From Proteus vulgaris (GTDB taxonomy: Bacteria; Pseudomonadota; Gammaproteobacteria; Enterobacterales; Enterobacteriaceae): 64,000 nucleotides of DNA. Below the pieces are notes generated by a model. The model saw nothing but the letters and a program-made list of their open reading frames with translations. It did not search any database and was not told where the DNA came from. Shown here one piece after another: positions 59,401 to 64,000 of the stretch; positions within the stretch are counted from its first letter, which is position 1; every line of letters starts with the position of its first letter. Location of the stretch: positions 42,004 to 106,003 of the forward strand of contig NZ_JAEHOQ010000016.1 in assembly GCF_016239305.1 (NCBI RefSeq), read 5' to 3'. The translations under genes and the position numbers were made by a program.

Positions 59401-60913
59401 CGATCTTAACGAAAAACTACGCCATCGTTTAGAAATGGCAGAAACAGAACGTGCTACAGCAAGAGAGCTTTATCGCCAACAACAAGCGCAATGTGCTCAA
59501 TTTAATCAAGTGCTTGCATCATTAAAGAGTTCTTTTGATACTAAATCTGAATTGCTTAGAGAGCTTGAGCAAGAGATGCGTGATACGGGTATACATATTG
59601 ATGTTGGGGCAGAAGTAAGAGCAAAAGAACTGCGTGATCAACGTTATTCTGCTGTTAGTGCTAACCGTACTCGTATAAGCCAACTTGAGCGTGATATCGC
59701 ACTTAGTGAAGCTGAACGCGATAATTTGACCAAGAAAATTCGTAAACTTGAGCGTGATTATACTCAAATCCGTGAGCATGTAGTGAGTGCAAAAGCGGGT
59801 TGGTGTGCGGTGATGCGATTGGTGAAAGAAAATGGCATGGAGCGCCGTTTACATCGCCGAGATTTCGCTTATCTTTCTGCTGATGAATTGCGTTCAATGT
59901 CGGATAAGGCGCTAGGTGCATTACGTCAAGCCGTTGCTGATAATGAATACTTACGTGATGCATTACGTCGTTCTGAAGATGCTAAATATCCTGATCGTAA
60001 AGTTCAGTTCTTTATTGCGGTATATCAGCATCTAAGAGAGCGTATTCGGCAAGATATTATTAAAACTGACGATCCAGTTGATGCAATTGAACAGATGGAA
60101 ATTGAGCTTGCTCGCTTAACGGAAGAACTGACGAACCGCGAACAGAAATTAGCAATTAGCTCACGAAGTGTAGCGAATATTATTCGCAAAACTATCCAAC
60201 GGGAGCAAAACCGTATTCGTATGCTAAACCAAGGTTTACAGGCGGTTTCATTTGGCCAAGTGCGGGGTGTTCGACTTAACGTCAATATTCGTGAAAGCCA
60301 TCAGGTGCTTCTTGATGTGTTATCAGAAGAAGATAATCAATACCAAGACTTATTTAAAAACCAAAACCTTACCTTCTCTGAAGCAATGGCGAAGCTCTAT
60401 CAACGTCTAAACCCACAAGTAGATATTGGGCAACGCATGCCACAAACTGTGGGGGAGGAGCTGTTAGATTATCGTAATTATCTTGAAATGGATGTTGAGG
60501 TCAATCGTGGGCCAGAAGGGTGGTTGAAGGCAGAAAGTGGTGCGTTATCAACCGGTGAAGCAATTGGTACTGGTATGTCAATTTTGGTGATGGTTGTACA
60601 AAGTTGGGAAGAAGAATCTCGACGCTTAAGAGGAAAAGATATTTCCCCTTGTCGTTTGCTTTTCCTCGATGAAGCTGCACGTTTGGATGCCAAATCTATT
60701 GCAACGCTATTTGAACTTTGTGATCGTTTAGATATGCAGTTAATCATTGCAGCACCAGAGAATATCAGCCCAGAAAAAGGTACGACTTATAAACTCGTCC
60801 GTAAAGTGTTCAATGGTACAGAACATGTTCATGTTGTAGGTTTAAAAGGTTTTGGTCAACACGCAGAAAAAGATAAAATTACATCATCAAATGTTGCTGA
60901 AATAACAGAATAA
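56453..60913 (+). CDS. mukB: Chromosome partition protein MukB (SMC-like condensin)
   Basis: SMC-family ATPase that organises the chromosome. P-loop GGNGAGKST at residues 34-42, long coiled coils, hinge near residues 650-800, C-terminal signature [15 protein letters not shown] and Walker [12 protein letters not shown]. 1486 residues, identical in length to E. coli. Start ATGA overlaps the mukE stop. Last gene of cmoM-mukFEB. Confidence 0.98.
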   Translation: MIERGKFRSLTLINWNGFFARTFDLDELVTTLSGGNGAGKSTTMAAFITAMIPDLTLLHFRNTTEAGSTSGSRDKGLYGKLRPGVCYAVLDVINSRHLRAVVGVRLQQIAGRDKKVDIKPFMIQGLPMAENPTEILTQAVADRQARVLPLNELKEKVEAIDGVVFRQFNSITDFHAVMFDLGVIPKRLRSASDRAKFYRLIEASLYGGISSAITRSLRDYLLPENSGVRKAFQDMEGALRENRMTLEAIRVTQSDRDLFKHLITEATSYVAADYMRHANERRVHLDEALEVRRELWSQRKSINNEAYRFVEMGKELEEQQALSSDLEADYQAASDRLNLVQNAVRQQEKIDRYVADVEEITFRLEEQSEVVEEAASKKEELEARVESAEEEVDELKNQLADYQQALDVQQTRAIQYRQAVQALERAKAQCDIADLDESNADQWVERIQAKIQTITHSLLSMEQKLNVSEAAKTQFDQAYKLVSAIVGEVDRKDAWSAAKTALREWSSHRHQADRVHPIRMQLAELEQRLHQRNNAQRQLEEFNKYHGKSMEPDDLLILQDELEAKIEELSDYVNESGEHRMQMRQELDQLKQQIEKLKKQAPAWLAAQDALTQLCEQTRQSFETGHQVTEYMQQLLEKEREATVLRDETATRKQQIEAQIERLSQPSGAEDGRLITLAERFNGVLLSEIYDDITLDDAPYFSALYGPARHAIVVQDLSLVQAQLETLEDCPEDLYFIEGDPQSFDDSVFNAQEMDKAVLIKSSDRQWRYSRYPEIPLFGRAARENQLEILSRQRDELSELYATQAFDVQKIQRAHHAFSQFVGQHISVAFEADPEEDIRQLNQRRNELERALAQYEESTQQQRQHYAHAKGSLNLLNKLIPQVNILMDETLIDRVEELREELYAAEESMRHLQRHEKALATLEPIASILQSDPQEHEQLTQDYEQAKEEQQRYQQQAFLLVEVVQRRAHFSYSDAVEIVSENSDLNEKLRHRLEMAETERATARELYRQQQAQCAQFNQVLASLKSSFDTKSELLRELEQEMRDTGIHIDVGAEVRAKELRDQRYSAVSANRTRISQLERDIALSEAERDNLTKKIRKLERDYTQIREHVVSAKAGWCAVMRLVKENGMERRLHRRDFAYLSADELRSMSDKALGALRQAVADNEYLRDALRRSEDAKYPDRKVQFFIAVYQHLRERIRQDIIKTDDPVDAIEQMEIELARLTEELTNREQKLAISSRSVANIIRKTIQREQNRIRMLNQGLQAVSFGQVRGVRLNVNIRESHQVLLDVLSEEDNQYQDLFKNQNLTFSEAMAKLYQRLNPQVDIGQRMPQTVGEELLDYRNYLEMDVEVNRGPEGWLKAESGALSTGEAIGTGMSILVMVVQSWEEESRRLRGKDISPCRLLFLDEAARLDAKSIATLFELCDRLDMQLIIAAPENISPEKGTTYKLVRKVFNGTEHVHVVGLKGFGQHAEKDKITSSNVAEITE

Positions 60914-60947
60914 TTTTATTTCGTTATCAGCTACAAATAGGTAAATA

Positions 60948-60988
60948 GAAGGTGCTGTGGGCATATACTCATAGCGCCTTCTTTTTTT
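60948..60988 (+). terminator. Terminator after mukB
   Basis: Nine-base stem GAAGGTGCT and AGCGCCTTC (one G-T pair) with a 16-base loop, followed by seven T. Confidence 0.85.
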
Positions 60989-61038
60989 AAAGTGTTAGAT
61001 AGATCAAAAAATGAAAGTAAATTAACAAAAAAATGAAA

Positions 61039-61076
61039 ATTTAAATGATATAACGTGCGCTATATCTCATTTAAAT
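61039..61076. promoter_or_regulatory. Imperfect inverted repeat upstream of aphA
   Basis: Arms ATTTAAATGA and TCATTTAAAT (perfect, ten bases) plus inner TATA/TATA around ACGTGCGC with a two-base bulge. It lies 62 bases before the aphA ATG, in promoter position. Regulator unknown. Confidence 0.5.
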
Positions 61077-61137
61077 GTAAGTGTGATGTCTATGATTGTT
61101 GCCGTATGTGATTAATATAAAAATTAAAGGAAAGAAA

Positions 61138-61851
61138 ATGCGTAAAGTCACGTTAGCTTTTAGTGCAATTGCTTTAGCGTTAAGTTTAAATGGCGCGGCA
61201 ATGGCAAAAGTTCATATGCCAGAAATTGTAAGTCCGGGTGTTACTGTTGCTCAATTAGCACAACAACAACCAATTAACTGGGTTTCTGTTGCAGAAATCG
61301 AGAAAAGCTTAGCAGGTCAAGCACCGATGGCGGTTGGTTTTGATATTGATGATACTGTTTTATTTTCAAGCCCAGGTTTTTACCGCGGTAAACTAGAATA
61401 TTCTCCAAATGATTTCAGTTATCTGAAAAACCCAGAATTCTGGGAAAAAATGAATAACGAGTGGGATAAATTCAGTATGCCTAAACAAGTCGGTATCGAT
61501 CTTGTTCAAATGCACTTAAAACGTGGTGATACTGTTTATTTCATTACTGGTCGTACTCAAACTAAAACTGAGACTGTGACCAAATATGTTCAAGAAGGTT
61601 TAAATATCCCAGCTGATAAAATGCAACCTGTTATTTTTGCGGGTGACCAACCTGGCGCAAATAATAAAGTAAGCTGGATGCGTGATCACAAACTGAAAAT
61701 TTACTACGGTGATGCTGATGCAGATATCGCAGCGGCAGATGAGCTAGGTATCCGTGGTATTCGTATTCTGCGTGCGGCTAACTCTTCTTACCAACCACTG
61801 CCTAAAGCAGGTCAGTTTGGTGAAGAAGTCGTTATTAATTCAGAATACTAA
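61138..61851 (+). CDS. aphA: Class B acid phosphatase AphA
   Basis: Periplasmic non-specific phosphatase and phosphotransferase of the DDDD superfamily. ATG 61138 follows AAAGGAAAG and gives [20 protein letters not shown], a signal peptide ending AMA; the longer frame from 61096 has no ribosome site. Catalytic [12 protein letters not shown] at residues 68-79 (Asp69 nucleophile, Asp71), FITGRT, and the metal-binding YYGDADADI. 237 residues. It sits between mukB and ldtD, which are neighbours in E. coli, so it is an insertion. Confidence 0.95.
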   Translation: MRKVTLAFSAIALALSLNGAAMAKVHMPEIVSPGVTVAQLAQQQPINWVSVAEIEKSLAGQAPMAVGFDIDDTVLFSSPGFYRGKLEYSPNDFSYLKNPEFWEKMNNEWDKFSMPKQVGIDLVQMHLKRGDTVYFITGRTQTKTETVTKYVQEGLNIPADKMQPVIFAGDQPGANNKVSWMRDHKLKIYYGDADADIAAADELGIRGIRILRAANSSYQPLPKAGQFGEEVVINSEY

Positions 61852-61879
61852 TTTTTACCCTTTGTTTATCTTTATTTGT

Positions 61880-61905
61880 AAGGCGTAGGAAACTACGCCT
61901 TTTTT
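61880..61905 (+). terminator. Terminator after aphA
   Basis: Perfect nine-base arms AAGGCGTAG and CTACGCCTT with a GAAA tetraloop, then a T run. Confidence 0.94.
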
Positions 61906-62206
61906 CCATCTAAAAATACCTTCCATTTAAAGAATCTTATTTATTTAGTAAATTATAATTCTCAATTTCTATAAAGCGCTTATTTTTATTTGTTTATTTT
62001 TTGTTCTTTGGTTGTTTTTCCATATGAAATAATATTATGAATATAAAAACAGCAAAATAGTCTTTTTATGATTAAATAAAATTAAATTCCCATCAAAGGT
62101 TTATAAAACTTTAAAAATATTAGTTTATTCCTATAAAATTCTTTTCCAAGCTCATCTAATATTCTAGGATACCAAAATAATAATAAGGGATGAGGGTAGA
62201 GGATTT
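61906..62206. other. aphA-ldtD intergenic region
   Basis: About 300 very AT-rich bases without a gene or clear structure. It should hold the ldtD promoter. Confidence 0.5.
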
Positions 62207-63934
62207 ATGGCGCACCAACCAATTAAAAGAGTAATCGCATATTCAGTTGTTATAGGTACACTGCTTTCTGGGCATTATGCTGTGGCGACCGAAACTGAAT
62301 CAGCTGTGTTATCTACACCCGAAACTGAAACCGCAGCATTAGTGCCTGTCATCAATGAAGCGATGCTAACACCCACCAACGTGGCAATAAATATCCCACA
62401 AGTGACCGAGTTAGAGACAAAAGCAAAGTTACAGTCGTGGCTCCCAATAGGATATAAACCGTCATATTTAACTCAGCTGGTAAAAGTCTACCAAGCGAAT
62501 AATCTCGCATTGATTTGGCAAGATGAAAAAATCGCACAGCAATTAGAGGAACAAATTGCAGAAGTGGCTATTTCAGGTATTCAGCCTCAATTTGGGCAAT
62601 GGTTAGCACAATTAGAAATACCAGAGCTAACAAAAGAAGGGCGTGATATTATTTTATCAGACGCTTTTTTAGGTTATATCAGTTTTGTTGAGCAAGTGAA
62701 TAAATCAGGTGCATCTTTGCTGTATCGTGATGCAACACAAACCCTGCCATCACCGTCAGATAAATTCGTGGTTGATCTGCAAAAAAATATTCAAAATAAC
62801 ACGCTAGGTAGTTTCGTTATTTCTTATGCACCTTCTCATCCTTATTACAGTTTAATGAAAGAAGAAGTGCGTAAACAATTACATAGTGCAGTTGTTTGGC
62901 CTGAAATGAAAGGAACAGGATCATTAAAACCAAATCAAACCTCTGAAGAAGTCTTAGCACTTAGACAAATTTTACGCCATTTAAAATTGATCCCTGAATT
63001 AGCAGAAAATGAACAAGAAATTGCGACAACGGTTTATGATGCCCCTTTAATTGCCGCAGTTAAAGTGTTTCAAACAGCTCACGGATTAGAGCCTGATGGC
63101 ATTATCGGGCGACAAACGCGAGTATGGTTGAATATAACTCCCGCACAACGTGCCAGTATAATGGCGCTAAATATTCAACGCCTTCGCTTAACACCTGCTA
63201 TAGGTGATACTGGAATTTGGGTAAATATCCCTGATTTTTCACTCTATTTTTATGCTAATAATGAACTTATTCTTGATTCAAAAGTGATTGTAGGCAGACC
63301 AGATAGAAAAACACCGATTATGAGTAGTGCGCTGAACAATGTAGTGGTTAATCCACCTTGGAATGTGCCAACAAGCATGACACGTAAAGATATTGTACCT
63401 AGAGGCAAAGCCGATCCTAGTTACTTTAGCCGTAAGGGATATACAATTTACTCTGGATGGGGAAATGATGCTTACCCAATTAATCCTTATGATATTGATT
63501 GGCAAAATATGAGTGCAAATAATTTCCCTTACCGAATTTGGCAGGCTCCGGGACCAACAAACTCATTAGGGCGTTATAAATTTAATATGCCAAATTCAGA
63601 TGCAATATATCTGCATGACACACCAAATCATTCACTGTTTTCAAAAAATATGCGAGCAATTAGTTCAGGCTGTATTCGTGTTAATAAAGCGTCTCAGCTA
63701 GCTTCAATTTTATTAGGTGATGCAGGATGGAAACAAGATAGAATTGATGCAGCGTTAAAACGTGGTTCAACACAATATGCCCCAATTCCTGAACGTATCC
63801 CAGTTTATTTATATTATCAAACCGCATGGGTAGCACAGGAAAATGCACCTCAATATCGAGCAGATATATATGCCTATGATAAAAGCATTTCAAATGCACA
63901 ACCTTATTTAGAGAATATTAAGAAATATTTGTAA
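62207..63934 (+). CDS. ldtD: L,D-transpeptidase LdtD (YcbB)
   Basis: Makes 3-3 cross-links in peptidoglycan; in E. coli it is induced by envelope stress and gives beta-lactam resistance when overproduced. N-terminal signal (VIAYSVVIGTLLSGHYAVA), a scaffold domain, a PG_binding_1 domain (VKVFQTAHGLEPDGIIGRQT) at about 285-310, and a YkuD catalytic domain with HDTPNHSLFSKNMRAISSGCIRV (split before AISSGC), catalytic Cys489. 575 residues, slightly shorter than E. coli YcbB. GATGAGGG precedes ATG 62207. Confidence 0.95.
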   Translation: MAHQPIKRVIAYSVVIGTLLSGHYAVATETESAVLSTPETETAALVPVINEAMLTPTNVAINIPQVTELETKAKLQSWLPIGYKPSYLTQLVKVYQANNLALIWQDEKIAQQLEEQIAEVAISGIQPQFGQWLAQLEIPELTKEGRDIILSDAFLGYISFVEQVNKSGASLLYRDATQTLPSPSDKFVVDLQKNIQNNTLGSFVISYAPSHPYYSLMKEEVRKQLHSAVVWPEMKGTGSLKPNQTSEEVLALRQILRHLKLIPELAENEQEIATTVYDAPLIAAVKVFQTAHGLEPDGIIGRQTRVWLNITPAQRASIMALNIQRLRLTPAIGDTGIWVNIPDFSLYFYANNELILDSKVIVGRPDRKTPIMSSALNNVVVNPPWNVPTSMTRKDIVPRGKADPSYFSRKGYTIYSGWGNDAYPINPYDIDWQNMSANNFPYRIWQAPGPTNSLGRYKFNMPNSDAIYLHDTPNHSLFSKNMRAISSGCIRVNKASQLASILLGDAGWKQDRIDAALKRGSTQYAPIPERIPVYLYYQTAWVAQENAPQYRADIYAYDKSISNAQPYLENIKKYL

Positions 63935-63952
63935 TATAAAAAACATGAATTG

Positions 63953-63990
63953 AATAAAGGGTGGCTAAATTGTCCGCCCTTTATTTTTAT
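63953..63990 (+). terminator. Terminator after ldtD
   Basis: Nine-base perfect arms AATAAAGGG and CCCTTTATT, extended by inner GG/CC pairs, then a T run. Confidence 0.88.
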
Positions 63991-64000
63991 ATAAATCAAT

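Noticed and set aside
59522..60747. Several minus-strand frames inside mukB
   Set aside because: They lie wholly within the conserved mukB gene and show no protein-like features.

Overview
The window is a stretch of AT-rich gammaproteobacterial chromosome. It looks like a member of the Morganellaceae, most likely Proteus. The proteins are close to Escherichia coli homologues as I remember them (S1, SerS, YcaO, AllD, FtsK, MukBEF), and the gene order follows the E. coli 19-21 minute region: ybjD, macAB, cspD/clpSA, infA, aat, cydCD, trxB, lrp, ftsK, lolA, rarA, serS, pflA-pflB-focA, ycaO, serC-aroA, cmk, rpsA, ihfB, comEC(ycaI), msbA-lpxK, ycaR-kdsB, elyC, cmoM-mukFEB, ldtD. Intergenic DNA is very AT-rich. 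I see no tRNA or rRNA gene, insertion sequence, prophage or CRISPR array.

Layout. 1-7.2 kb: the 3' end of a TOPRIM endonuclease gene, the MacAB efflux pair, cspD divergent from clpS-clpA. 7.2-13.1 kb (minus strand): infA, aat, cydC, cydD, trxB. 13.6-21.5 kb: lrp, ftsK (behind a LexA box and carrying a perfect CAGCAA hexamer repeat), lolA, rarA, serS. 21.5-26.6 kb is an accessory slot: a second-type methionine ABC importer metN-metI-metQ behind tandem MetJ boxes, a lone ureidoglycolate dehydrogenase (allD) and a multi-pass membrane protein of the BPSS1780 type. 26.9-33.5 kb (minus strand): the anaerobic pyruvate module pflA, pflB, focA and ycaO, with a 670-bp control region holding an FNR site and an unexplained cluster of TTGACAA palindromes. 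33.6-36.2 kb: periplasmic asparaginase II and an MFS exporter, another insertion relative to E. coli. 36.3-42.1 kb: serC, aroA, cmk, rpsA, ihfB. 42.5-49.8 kb: comEC, msbA, lpxK, an unusual cold-shock-domain gene, ycaR, kdsB. 50.2-53.3 kb: a cupin gene joined to mqo behind a perfect FNR palindrome, then elyC. 53.6-60.9 kb: cmoM-mukF-mukE-mukB. 61.1-63.9 kb: class B acid phosphatase aphA and the L,D-transpeptidase ldtD.

The core genes serve envelope building (LolA, AroA, LpxK, MsbA, KdsB, ElyC, LdtD), chromosome segregation (FtsK, MukBEF, IHF), translation and proteolysis (IF1, S1, SerS, Aat feeding ClpSA) and the aerobic/anaerobic switch (CydDC, Pfl, FocA, Mqo). Aat and ClpSA are both here and form one pathway: Aat adds Leu/Phe to N-termini that ClpS then delivers to ClpA.

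I did not find a convincing new multi-gene system. The most interesting items are regulatory or structural: the TTGACAA palindrome cluster upstream of focA-pfl, the pure hexamer repeat in ftsK, the MetJ- and FNR-type operators on the inserted metNIQ and cupin-mqo units, the lone allD, and the divergent cold-shock protein.
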